Positions 12,343 to 19,903 of a stretch of DNA of 37,072 bases are shown here, one piece after another (positions within the stretch are counted from its first letter, which is position 1; every line of letters starts with the position of its first letter). The notes below the pieces were generated by a model. It ran no database searches. It had not been told where the DNA came from and worked only from the letters and a program-made list of their open reading frames with translations. The position numbers were made by a program, and so were the translations under genes. Source of the DNA: Heyndrickxia coagulans DSM 1 = ATCC 7050 (lineage in GTDB: Bacteria; Bacillota; Bacilli; Bacillales; Bacillaceae_C); assembly GCF_000290615.1 (NCBI RefSeq), contig NZ_ALAS01000231.1, forward strand, positions 1 to 37,072, read 5' to 3'.

Positions 12343-12484
12343 TCATCGCTCAATTACATGTTTATGTAAACGGGGGAACCAACGGGTGCTTTGGGCACCA
12401 GGGGTGAAACCTTTCATTGAAAGGTAGGGAAACTCTTTATTCCCTAATCCGTCAGCTAACCTCGTAAGCGTCTGGAGAGAACTG
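12343..12484 (+). ncRNA. c-di-AMP riboswitch (ydaO/yuaA type)
   Basis: The conserved blocks of the ydaO/yuaA aptamer appear in order: ATCGCT at the 5' side, CGGGGGAACC (12371-12380), CAGGGGTGAAAC (12399-12410), AAAGGTAGGGAAAC (12420-12433), and CGTCAGCTAACCTCGTAAGCG (12450-12470), then GTCTGGAGAGA. This class binds cyclic di-AMP and normally turns expression off when ligand is bound. A terminator-like hairpin follows directly, and the next gene is a glutamate/aspartate symporter. Boundaries are approximate. Confidence 0.93.
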
Positions 12485-12509
12485 CGTGTGTTTTTTGGAC
12501 ACGCCTTTT
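12484..12509 (+). terminator. Riboswitch expression-platform terminator
   Basis: GCGTGT (12484-12489) pairs with ACACGC (12499-12504), followed by CTTTTA. It sits at the end of the c-di-AMP aptamer, so it is likely the ligand-controlled terminator. The T-tract is short. Confidence 0.6.
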
Positions 12510-12688
12510 AAGCAAAAATGCTGCGAAGGAATTTCTCTCTTTCGTGGTTTTTTTTCATCCGCAAATTCGGTTTCCACATGGAAATCCGGAAACCGGTGGT
12601 ATCTGCAATTTGAGTTTTACAAACAATCTGGTATGCAGCTTGCGTACTGCGCTTTTTGAAAAAATATTGGCATCTGGGAGGGACCTAC

Positions 12689-13990
12689 ATGAAAAGAGTG
12701 AGTTTAGCCTGGCAGATTTTTATCGGCCTGATTCTCGGTATTGCGATCGGCGGCATTTTTCACGGAAATGACACCGTGGCCCATATTCTCCAGCCGTTTG
12801 GCGATTTCTTTTTGCGCTTGATTAAAATGATTGTGATCCCGATTGTCGTTTCAAGCCTGATTGTGGGTGTTGCCGGTGCAGGAGATATGAAGCAGGTTGG
12901 AAAGCTCGGCCTGAAAGCATTAATCTATTTTGAAATTGTCACGACCATTGCAATTGTAGTCGGGCTGCTGGCCGGAAACTTGTTCCATCCGGGTACAGGG
13001 GTGGATATGGGTTCGCTGGCAAAAACATCGATCAGCAGTTATGTGGAAACAACGAAAGAGACGCAGCACAATGGCATAGTCGATACGATCTTAAATATTG
13101 TGCCGACGAACTTGTTTGAATCCCTTTCACAAGGGAACATGCTTCCAATCATTTTCTTCTCTGTCATGTTCGGGATCGGGGTAGCAGCCATCGGGGAAAA
13201 AGGAAAACCGGTGCTCCGCTTTTTCCAGGGTGTCAGTGAAGCGATGTTTTATGTCACCAATTTGGTCATGAAAGTGGCCCCGATCGGTGTATTCGGCCTT
13301 ATTGGCGTAACGGTTGCGCAATTCGGCCTCAAGTCATTGATCCCGCTGAGCAAGCTTGTTTTCACGGTTTACGGCACGATTATTTTCTTTGTGGTTGTCG
13401 TGCTTGGCCTGATTGGCTGGCTTTTCCGTGTAAATATTTTCAATCTCTTCAAGATCCTGAAAGACGAATTGATCCTTGCCTATTCCACTGCAAGCTCGGA
13501 AGCGGTGCTGCCAAGGATCATGGAAAAAATGGAAAAATTCGGTTGCCCGAAATCGATCACCACACTGGTTATTCCGACCGGGTACTCCTTCAACCTGGAC
13601 GGCTCGACCTTGTACCAGTCGCTGGCGGCGCTGTTTATCGCGCAAATGTACGGGATTCATATGTCCATCGGTGCGCAAATTTCCCTGGTGCTCGTGCTGA
13701 TGGTCACGTCAAAAGGCATCGCCGGTGTTCCGGGAGTTTCATTCGTCGTGCTTTTGGCGACGCTGGGAACGGTCGGCATTCCGATTGAAGGCCTGGCATT
13801 TATTGCGGGGATTGACCGTATTCTAGATATGGCAAGAACAGTCTGCAATGTCGTTGGCAATACGCTCGCAACCATTATTGTGTCAAAATGGGAAGGAAAA
13901 TATGATAAAGAAAAAGGAGAAGCGTACCTTGCTGAAATCAGCGGCGGCGGGCACGATTCCAAAGATCACAAATATGTAACGGAATCTTAA
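12689..13990 (+). CDS. gltP: Dicarboxylate/amino acid:cation symporter (glutamate/aspartate, GltP/GltT type)
   Basis: The 433-residue integral membrane protein belongs to the DAACS family, which takes up glutamate and aspartate with protons or sodium. It has several N-terminal hydrophobic helices (FIGLILGIAIGGIF onward), the serine-rich re-entrant loop STASSEAVLP (about residues 266-275), NLDGS (about 302-306) and the C-terminal TSKGIAGVPG and IAGIDRILDMART blocks. I chose the ATG at 12689 because GGGAGGGA lies six bases upstream; the upstream frame opening at 12656 adds 11 unlikely residues. Proton versus sodium coupling cannot be decided, so the symbol is provisional. A c-di-AMP riboswitch precedes it and a terminator follows. 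Confidence 0.93.
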   Translation: MKRVSLAWQIFIGLILGIAIGGIFHGNDTVAHILQPFGDFFLRLIKMIVIPIVVSSLIVGVAGAGDMKQVGKLGLKALIYFEIVTTIAIVVGLLAGNLFHPGTGVDMGSLAKTSISSYVETTKETQHNGIVDTILNIVPTNLFESLSQGNMLPIIFFSVMFGIGVAAIGEKGKPVLRFFQGVSEAMFYVTNLVMKVAPIGVFGLIGVTVAQFGLKSLIPLSKLVFTVYGTIIFFVVVVLGLIGWLFRVNIFNLFKILKDELILAYSTASSEAVLPRIMEKMEKFGCPKSITTLVIPTGYSFNLDGSTLYQSLAALFIAQMYGIHMSIGAQISLVLVLMVTSKGIAGVPGVSFVVLLATLGTVGIPIEGLAFIAGIDRILDMARTVCNVVGNTLATIIVSKWEGKYDKEKGEAYLAEISGGGHDSKDHKYVTES

Positions 13991-14009
13991 GATGAGCATA
14001 AAGTTAAAG

Positions 14010-14046
14010 AAGGTGCGTTGCCGGAACAAGGCAGCGCGCCTTTTTT
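14010..14046 (+). terminator. Rho-independent terminator of the symporter gene
   Basis: AAGGTGCGTTGCC (14010-14022) pairs, with G-U allowances, with GGCAGCGCGCCTT (14030-14042) and runs into six Ts. Confidence 0.9.
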
Positions 14047-14216
14047 GTTTTCGAACGTTCTGCCCGTTGAAAGAACACCGGCAGTGTGCCCTTTTTACAT
14101 GTGCCCGGAAAAAATTGTGCCTCTGTTTCCAAGGATTGTTACCGGCCGGGCTGCAATAATGAGCACCCCGGGGCACAAACTATTCACAGCATGTATTGAT
14201 TTTTGGAGGGATAAAG

Positions 14217-15362
14217 ATGGGCAAAAAAATGCTGATGTGGGCAGCGGTACTGTCCCTCGCTCTTTTTCCCCGGACGGAACATGCGGATGCGGCTTTTTGG
14301 TTTCAGCCGAAACGGGCCACTGTCGATTTGCGTTTGTTGGAGACATCGGATTTGCACGGCTATATGCTGAATTATGATTATGCCGCGCGCACTGAGGCGG
14401 AGACTTACGGGCTTGCCCTCACGGCTTCACTCATTGCAGCGGAGAGGAAAGCGGCAAAAAATACGATGCTGTTTGATGACGGGGACTTGCTCGAAGGGAA
14501 TGAAATGGCTGCTTATGCTGCCCGGCGCCCGTTAAAAAAAGGGGAAGTTCATCCGTTTATCCGTGTGATGAACCATTTAAATTACGATGCGGCGACCGTG
14601 GGCAATCATGATTTTCATTACGGGCTTGATTTTTTGAAACAGACCATCAGCGGAGCAAAGTTTCCGTTTGTGAATGCCAATATATACTATAATTTCGAAA
14701 AAAATGATACAGATGACCAAAATTTTTTTAAACCCTATGTGATTTTGAATAAAAAAGTGGAAGACCGGCACGGGCATTCTCATCATTTGAAAATCGGGGT
14801 CATCGGGTTTGTCACGCCTTCTGTCATTGAATGGGAAAAACCGAGCCTTGGCGGCAAAGTCAAAGCAAAGGACATCCTGCATACGGCTGCCTGGTTTGTC
14901 CCGAGAATGAAGGCGGAAGGAGCCGACCTGATCATCGCGCTCGCCCATTGCGGTGTGGATCCGGCTGCAAAACAACCGTTTTATACAGGGGATGCCGTAT
15001 ATTTATTAAGCGAGGTAAAAGGGATTGATGCCATTCTGTTCGGGCATCAGCACAGGGTGTTCCCAAGCAAATTTTTTGCAGGCGTTCCCGGTGTCGATAT
15101 CCGGAAAGGGACGATCAATGGCGTGCCTGCGGTGATGCCCGGCAAGTGGGGGAGCCATCTCGGTGTGATCAGTCTCACTTTGGAAAAAAAGGGAGAGAAG
15201 TGGGAAATGACGGAGGCGCAATCCGAGGCGAAACCGGTATATGCCACCCACAATCAGCAGGCAAAATCCATTGTCAGGCCGGATCCGGATATTGTCCGGA
15301 TGACCGCCGAACTGCAAAAAAACGTACTGGGATCCAAGTTTACTTTATATAGCCGAAACTAA
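14217..15362 (+). CDS. Secreted metallophosphatase, 2',3'-cyclic nucleotidase/5'-nucleotidase type lacking the C-terminal domain
   Basis: The 381-residue protein has an N-terminal signal peptide (MLMWAAVLSLALF, cleavage near ADAA at residues 23-26) and a calcineurin-like phosphoesterase domain. The metal-binding motifs are all present: D45-H47 (SDLHG), D90 (DDGDLLEGN), GNHD at 129-132, H244 (ALAHCG) and GHQH at 276-279. Relatives such as CpdB and YfkN hydrolyse extracellular cyclic or 5' nucleotides and normally continue into a substrate-binding 5'-nucleotidase C-terminal domain. Here the protein stops soon after the catalytic domain (ending FTLYSRN). It is either a truncated gene or a one-domain version. 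GGAGGG precedes the ATG at 14217. Confidence 0.85.
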   Translation: MGKKMLMWAAVLSLALFPRTEHADAAFWFQPKRATVDLRLLETSDLHGYMLNYDYAARTEAETYGLALTASLIAAERKAAKNTMLFDDGDLLEGNEMAAYAARRPLKKGEVHPFIRVMNHLNYDAATVGNHDFHYGLDFLKQTISGAKFPFVNANIYYNFEKNDTDDQNFFKPYVILNKKVEDRHGHSHHLKIGVIGFVTPSVIEWEKPSLGGKVKAKDILHTAAWFVPRMKAEGADLIIALAHCGVDPAAKQPFYTGDAVYLLSEVKGIDAILFGHQHRVFPSKFFAGVPGVDIRKGTINGVPAVMPGKWGSHLGVISLTLEKKGEKWEMTEAQSEAKPVYATHNQQAKSIVRPDPDIVRMTAELQKNVLGSKFTLYSRN

Positions 15363-15366
15363 TTTG

Positions 15367-15398
15367 CCCATGCCGCCATTGTTGCGGCATGGGTATTT
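15367..15398. terminator. Hairpin between the metallophosphatase and rpiR-like genes
   Basis: CCCATGCCGC pairs with GCGGCATGGG around CATTGTT, followed by TATTTAA. It lies just after the metallophosphatase stop, between converging genes, and may serve both. Confidence 0.6.
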
Positions 15399-15517
15399 AA
15401 GTGAAGGAAAAAGGGGGCAAATTTTAACATCACCGGGTTCCAGCCGTGGCGTTCTACAATTTGCGGCGAAAATTATAACGGGCGTGCAGGCTCCGTTTGC
15501 CGGGAAACGGGGCGCTG

Positions 15518-16369
15518 TCATACGGTGTACGTTTCTTTTCCTTTTTGTAAAATTTCTTCGTTCGTATCTTTATATCTCAGCATGACATTGACATACAGGG
15601 TGTCGATGAGGCTAAGCTGTACGATCCGCGCGGAAAAGGAAGAAAAGCGGAAATCTGCTTCTTGTGAAACTGTAAATAAAGGGACATCGGCTTTCTGGCT
15701 TAGCGGCGATTTTGCAAATTGCGTGATCGCGATCGTTTTCGCCCCGGTTTTCTGAACGGCCTGGAGCAACTTCAGCATCTCTTTGTCCGCGCCCGCGTGA
15801 GAAATGAAAACCGCCACATCTTCTTTGGTGCATCTTGCCGCACTCAACAGCTGCAGATGGGGGTCCGTATAAGCCGTGACAGCCAAATCCGTCTGCAAAA
15901 ATTTTTCGAGGGCGTCAAGGGCAATAACGGACGCACTTCCGCAGCCGTAAAACACAATATGCTTCGCACGGCAAATCCATTCAACGGCCTCATGCAAATG
16001 TTTTTGGTTCAATGTATGGATCGTATCCTGCAAGGTTTGGATATTGGATTCAAACACTTTTATGGCAACTGCTTTTTCATTGTCGGTATCTTTCACTGCT
16101 TCGTCCATATTTTTCCCGGGGCGGGCGGCTTCCGCAGCGAGCGCAATCTTCAACGCCTGAAATCCGCTGAAACCGATGCGCTTGCAAAACCGGAATACCG
16201 TCGCATCGGCAACAAGCAACTGATCCGCCACCTGGTTGATCGTGCTGTGGACCAAACGCTGCGGGTTCTCAAGGATGTAGTCTGCAATTTTCCGTTCTTT
16301 TGCGCTAAATTCGCTGTACATCGTTTGAATTCTATGAAGACACGGGAATGAATGCAATTGTGTGCCCAT
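15518..16369 (-). CDS. RpiR-family transcriptional regulator (HTH plus SIS domain)
   Basis: This 283-residue regulator has an N-terminal RpiR helix-turn-helix (SAKERKIADYILENPQRLVH through VADATVFRFCKRIGFSGF, about residues 20-77) and a C-terminal SIS sugar-phosphate-binding domain (HIVFYGCGSASVIALDALE, then VFISHAGADKEMLKLLQ). Members sense phosphorylated sugars or amino sugars. I took the ATG at 16367-16369 because AAAGGTG precedes it and the upstream frame lacks family similarity. There is no sugar gene beside it in this window, so its regulon is unknown; the divergent ypuA-like gene and the convergent metallophosphatase are possible but unproven targets. Confidence 0.9.
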   Translation of the reverse strand: MGTQLHSFPCLHRIQTMYSEFSAKERKIADYILENPQRLVHSTINQVADQLLVADATVFRFCKRIGFSGFQALKIALAAEAARPGKNMDEAVKDTDNEKAVAIKVFESNIQTLQDTIHTLNQKHLHEAVEWICRAKHIVFYGCGSASVIALDALEKFLQTDLAVTAYTDPHLQLLSAARCTKEDVAVFISHAGADKEMLKLLQAVQKTGAKTIAITQFAKSPLSQKADVPLFTVSQEADFRFSSFSARIVQLSLIDTLYVNVMLRYKDTNEEILQKGKETYTV

Positions 16370-16602
16370 CTTCAAACACCTTTCTTGTTGTGTCGTACCT
16401 TCTGTTTTTATTTTAGTATAAAATCTTCCTTTTTTGAAACCGCTGCCATAAAAGGAATGGGTCAAGTTTTCTTCGCTCTTGCCAGCAAACGGGGCAACCG
16501 GCGATACTTTTGCTGCCGCTGAAAAATCAATCCAGTTGCATCTCCCCGCACCAGGCCCGGGTTTTCTCATCATATTTTTAGGGAAAACGGACGGTGCAAT
16601 CG

Positions 16603-16610
16603 TGTATAAT
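16603..16610 (+). promoter_or_regulatory. Extended -10 promoter ahead of the ypuA-like gene
   Basis: TGTATAAT at 16603-16610 is an extended -10 element about 95 bases upstream of the ypuA-like start. I do not see a good -35. Confidence 0.4.
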
Positions 16611-16704
16611 AAAAATGATGCATCACGATGGGCTGATTTGCAGGCATCTTTTGAAATGGCAGGCGGCAAGCCCGCAACATTTCAAAAAAGGAGGCGTAAA
16701 AAGA

Positions 16705-17619
16705 ATGCTAAAAAGATTGGGCTTGATTTGGTTCATCGCTATGATTGCGCTTGGATTCAGCATGAACGGGGTGGCAAAAGCATCTGGCGATAATAGTACA
16801 GTGATCGATGAAAAATACGGGAAACCGATCGTTGTAACCGGTGCGGCGCTTTCTGCCTCGCAAAAGGCAGAGGTGGAAAAGGAACTTGGCGTGGACGATG
16901 CAAACAATGTGGAAGAGATTACCGTAACCGGCGATGATCTTGTCCATTACATTCCTGACGGCAACCGCAATTCGAATATGTACTCATCCGCAAAAATTAC
17001 AAGAACGGATTCCGGCGGTGTCCAGGTGAATATTGTCACACCGGAGAATATTACAGAAGTGACAGCGGATATGTATAAAAATGCGCTGCTCACTGCCGGG
17101 ATTAAAAATGCGGAAGTGGAAGTGGCTTCTCCGCTCAAAGTAACCGGCCATTCAGCGCTTGTCGGTATTTATAAAGCTTACGACGATTCAAGTAAATCCG
17201 GGGATAAACTTGATTCAGACCGGACGGAAGTGGCCAGCCAGGAACTGAGTGTCGCAACGGATCTGGCGAAAAAGGAAGGGTTAAGCAATGACAAAGTGAC
17301 CCAACTTCTTACGGAAATTAAGCAGGAAATTGCGGACCAGCATCCGGCCACAAAAGAAGATATTGAAAAAATCGTCGATGATAAATTAAAAGATTTAAAC
17401 ATCAATTTGAGCGATTCCGACCGCCAGCTGCTGTATGATTTATTTGACCAGATGCGCAAGCTTAACATCAATTTTGACTCGGTCAAAAGCGAGTTGAGTT
17501 CCTTGTCGGACAAACTGAGCGATAAGATCAATAAAGCAGCCGGAGACAAAGATTTTTGGCAAAGCGTAAAAGACTTTTTCCAAAACATCTTTGACGCGAT
17601 CCGGGGATTATTCCAATAA
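16705..17619 (+). CDS. ypuA: YpuA-like secreted DUF1002 protein
   Basis: The 304-residue protein begins with a signal peptide (LKRLGLIWFIAMIALGFSMN, cleavage near AKA-SG) and contains the DUF1002 domain as in B. subtilis YpuA. Visible blocks include GKPIVVTGAALSASQKAEVE, VNIVTPENITEVTADMYKNA and AEVEVASPLKVTGHSAL. A charged C-terminal half from about residue 180 (NDKVTQLLTEIKQEIADQHP onward) is probably helical, ending in FFQNIFDAIRGLFQ. The function of DUF1002 is unknown; an envelope role is likely from export. The ATG at 16705 follows AAGGAGGC. It converges on the DUF6230/DUF6114 operon. Confidence 0.85.
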   Translation: MLKRLGLIWFIAMIALGFSMNGVAKASGDNSTVIDEKYGKPIVVTGAALSASQKAEVEKELGVDDANNVEEITVTGDDLVHYIPDGNRNSNMYSSAKITRTDSGGVQVNIVTPENITEVTADMYKNALLTAGIKNAEVEVASPLKVTGHSALVGIYKAYDDSSKSGDKLDSDRTEVASQELSVATDLAKKEGLSNDKVTQLLTEIKQEIADQHPATKEDIEKIVDDKLKDLNINLSDSDRQLLYDLFDQMRKLNINFDSVKSELSSLSDKLSDKINKAAGDKDFWQSVKDFFQNIFDAIRGLFQ

Positions 17620-17623
17620 TGGC

Positions 17624-17670
17624 AAAGAAGGCAGTGCGCCCCTAATTTCCGGCGTTGCTGCCTTCTTTTT
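17624..17670. terminator. Bidirectional terminator between converging genes
   Basis: AAAGAAGGCAG (17624-17634) pairs with CTGCCTTCTTT (17658-17668), which continues into a T-run. The right arm lies within the last codons of the leftward gene (QQKEGSNAGN), so the structure mainly serves the ypuA-like gene. Confidence 0.8.
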
Positions 17671-18550
17671 GTTGAACATTTTTATCTGTGCTCTGGCTGG
17701 GAGCAGTCTTTGCAGGGGTGCCATTCTTTTCCGTCTCCTGGCCGGAAGCAGGTTTTGTGCCAGTGTTGTCCGATTCTGTTCCCTCAGCATTCTTTGTTTT
17801 TGTATCATCCGCGTTTTCTGGTTTTTTATTTTTATTTTTATTTTGATCCGTAACCTTGCCATCCGTTTTCGCATCGTGCTGTTTTTCTGTATCCTGTGTT
17901 TCTGTTTTCGCTTTATCCTGCGTGCCAGCCTTTGCTTTATCAGCCGTAACAGGCTTGCCGTTTTTTTCTTCCTTGTTTTGATCAGAAGTCCCGCCCTTAA
18001 GCAGTTGTGTCAGCTGATCGGCCTGTTTTCGCAACGTTTCTTCATCGGAACCGGAAGTGTCAATATTGGCTGCGCCGGTTTCCATCGAAAGGTCAAGGCC
18101 CGGCAGATCCGCATTGTCGGCAAGCTGTTGATGGGCAACAAGGCGGACGTTTTTCATGCCGATTTGTCCGGCTTTTTCCGGGACGTAAATGCTGCCAAAG
18201 TCCACCTTTGTAGCATCGTCCTTCATATTTTTCAATTGGATCGGGCCGGGTGCATTCATATGGATCGTCACCGGTCCCTCGGGCGTTTGCAGCACTTTTG
18301 TGATTTTCAGTCCGTAAATGGTAACATCCGCATACTGCAGGCGGAGCATGACCTGATTTTGTTTTATTGCTGTATCGCCTGCTGTAATCTCGGGCGGAAG
18401 CATCACGCCTTCCACGCGGTCTGCTTCAATGATGAAGCCGTCTGTTGCGGGGGATTCAGCCACTGAAATGTTTGTGAAAAAGCAAAAATTAAATGCAATA
18501 AATGCGGCTGTCAATAGGAAAGATTTTGTTTTCTTCACTTGCCTCACCAT
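17642..18550 (-). CDS. Secreted protein with a low-complexity K/T/D/N-rich tail, in the DUF6230/DUF6114 operon
   Basis: I do not recognise a named family. The 302-residue product has a signal peptide (SFLLTAAFIAFNFCFF, cleavage near VAES). It is followed by a globular part of about 150 residues, probably beta-rich (FIIEADRVEGVMLPPEITAG onward, ending LPGLDLSMETG). From about residue 180 it has a hydrophilic tail of repeated K, T, D, N and E with KNKNKKPEN and similar strings, which could span the cell wall. It is the third gene after DUF6230 and DUF6114 genes, 15 bases downstream. The ATG at 18548-18550 has no good ribosome site, so an in-frame GTG four codons later is an alternative. Confidence 0.75.
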   Translation of the reverse strand: MVRQVKKTKSFLLTAAFIAFNFCFFTNISVAESPATDGFIIEADRVEGVMLPPEITAGDTAIKQNQVMLRLQYADVTIYGLKITKVLQTPEGPVTIHMNAPGPIQLKNMKDDATKVDFGSIYVPEKAGQIGMKNVRLVAHQQLADNADLPGLDLSMETGAANIDTSGSDEETLRKQADQLTQLLKGGTSDQNKEEKNGKPVTADKAKAGTQDKAKTETQDTEKQHDAKTDGKVTDQNKNKNKKPENADDTKTKNAEGTESDNTGTKPASGQETEKNGTPAKTAPSQSTDKNVQQKEGSNAGN

Positions 18551-18565
18551 TTCTGTGTATAGTCT

Positions 18566-18988
18566 TTATCTTTCTTCTGCACTCCCTGCGGCAATTTCTT
18601 CCATCGTCCCAACACTAGCCGGCACTTCCTCCTGCCTGATTACCCGCCATGAAACAGATAAAGACCCGCCGATGATACCGAGCAGGGTTCCAATGAAAAA
18701 TCCGCCCATCGCCCCCATGATGGAAAGGACAGACAGGAAAATGGCCAAAATGCCGAACACCATATTAAACTTCGGGAAAAAATAACCCATTCCGCCGATC
18801 AGAAAAATCAAGCCGCCGAAAATAAGGCCGATCGACACCATGCTACCGGGCGCGGCTGCAATTTCAAGAAGTTGGACCGGCACATATAAAATGATCATCC
18901 CGGAGAGCAACGTAAACGTTGCCCCCCAGAATGGCCGGCTTCTTCTCCAGTTTCTAAAATTCATGCGAAACATATGGAACTTGCCCAT
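18566..18988 (-). CDS. DUF6114 membrane protein
   Basis: This 140-residue protein has about four hydrophobic segments: FWGATFTLLSGMIILYVPVQ, a stretch around SIGLIFGGLIFLIGGMGYFF, FGILAIFLSVLSIMGAMGGF and FFIGTLLGIIGGSL. It fits the DUF6114 family, which is found next to DUF6230 proteins, notably in actinomycetes. The ATG at 18986-18988 is preferred over the GTG at 18995 because AAGGAG lies eight bases before it. It sits between the DUF6230 gene (24 bases upstream) and the secreted protein gene. The family function is unknown; an envelope or export role is an inference from membrane location. Confidence 0.75.
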   Translation of the reverse strand: MGKFHMFRMNFRNWRRSRPFWGATFTLLSGMIILYVPVQLLEIAAAPGSMVSIGLIFGGLIFLIGGMGYFFPKFNMVFGILAIFLSVLSIMGAMGGFFIGTLLGIIGGSLSVSWRVIRQEEVPASVGTMEEIAAGSAEER

Positions 18989-19012
18989 TATGATCACTCC
19001 TTGAGGAAAAGC

Positions 19013-19615
19013 CTATTTTTTGACAAACTGCACTTTGAGGTTCGGCAGATTTGCGACTTTTTGGAAAAGATAATGTGTATCCAGGCTGCCGTCTTTGATC
19101 GTTAAAGTATCTGCCCCTTGCGTAAATGCCTTTGAAGCAGCTTGAGGGTCATCGGCAGTGACATAATTTTCTGAAATATTCATATTGGTGAAGACTGCAT
19201 CCCCCTGTACAAGCGCAGCTTTTTGAATTACCCCGTCAAGGTGTACAGGTGTGCTTCCGTCGCCTGCCGTAATTCTTACCTGGTAATCGCCGAGAACTGG
19301 AATCTTAACATCTTTTTTAATAACCAAGTCTTGAATCGTCACTTTATCAATTTCATTGACAAAGACTGGCTTGACATGGTCCTGCCCTTTGGAAGGGTCC
19401 CCATATAAACTCCCGTATAATTTAAACCCGGTACCTTGCATTTCCTTGAATGAAACATTGAATTTGCCGATGCCGCCGACAGTTGCTGCAACGGCAACCC
19501 CGTTAATGCCGAGTACCGCTAAAAGTCCCCCCAGAAAAATAAGGCCTGAAAGCAGAGCGGTAAAAAACCATTTTTTTGAAGTTCTCCCTTGTAAGACTAA
19601 TGCCCCTTCGTTCAT
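19013..19615 (-). CDS. DUF6230 membrane-anchored extracellular protein
   Basis: The 200-residue protein has one N-terminal membrane anchor (FFTALLSGLIFLGGLLAVLG) preceded by positive residues, then an outside domain of about 160 residues rich in predicted beta structure (GIGKFNVSFKEMQGTGFKLY, then VTIQDLVIKKDVKIPVLG). It fits DUF6230, formerly misannotated in some genomes as cholesterol esterase. Its C-terminal end (KVANLPNLKVQF) loosely resembles the end of the globular part of the third gene (ADLPGLDLSM), so the two may be related. It leads a three-gene leftward operon with an AAAGGGGAGG ribosome site, divergent from a LuxR-type regulator. Confidence 0.75.
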   Translation of the reverse strand: MNEGALVLQGRTSKKWFFTALLSGLIFLGGLLAVLGINGVAVAATVGGIGKFNVSFKEMQGTGFKLYGSLYGDPSKGQDHVKPVFVNEIDKVTIQDLVIKKDVKIPVLGDYQVRITAGDGSTPVHLDGVIQKAALVQGDAVFTNMNISENYVTADDPQAASKAFTQGADTLTIKDGSLDTHYLFQKVANLPNLKVQFVKK

Positions 19616-19700
19616 GTAACAATCCTCCCCTTTAATACTTGATCATTTAAAAAAGATGGCATGAAAAATGTTTTGGTGGGAAAAGTTCCTCCTCTCCGAA

Positions 19701-19714
19701 TGGTATCGCTTACA
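19701..19714. promoter_or_regulatory. Candidate CcpA cre site upstream of the DUF6230 operon
   Basis: The reverse strand reads TGTAAGCGATACCA, one mismatch from the cre consensus TGWAANCGNTNWCA. It lies 86 bases upstream of the DUF6230 start in the divergent region, suggesting carbon catabolite control of the operon. Confidence 0.4.
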
Positions 19715-19903
19715 TTTTTCTTTATTTTATTCATTTTAGACAAAAAAATATATTCCTATTATTGTAGGGAATTCAACGGCTTATGGCCTACAAATATCGT
19801 ATCGGAAAACCGGTTTGATTTTTAACGCGAAAACCCGGCCCGATTATGATAATATTATAGGAAAAAACACTGGCAAGGGGGTTTAGACGAAGGAGGGAGA
19901 AAG

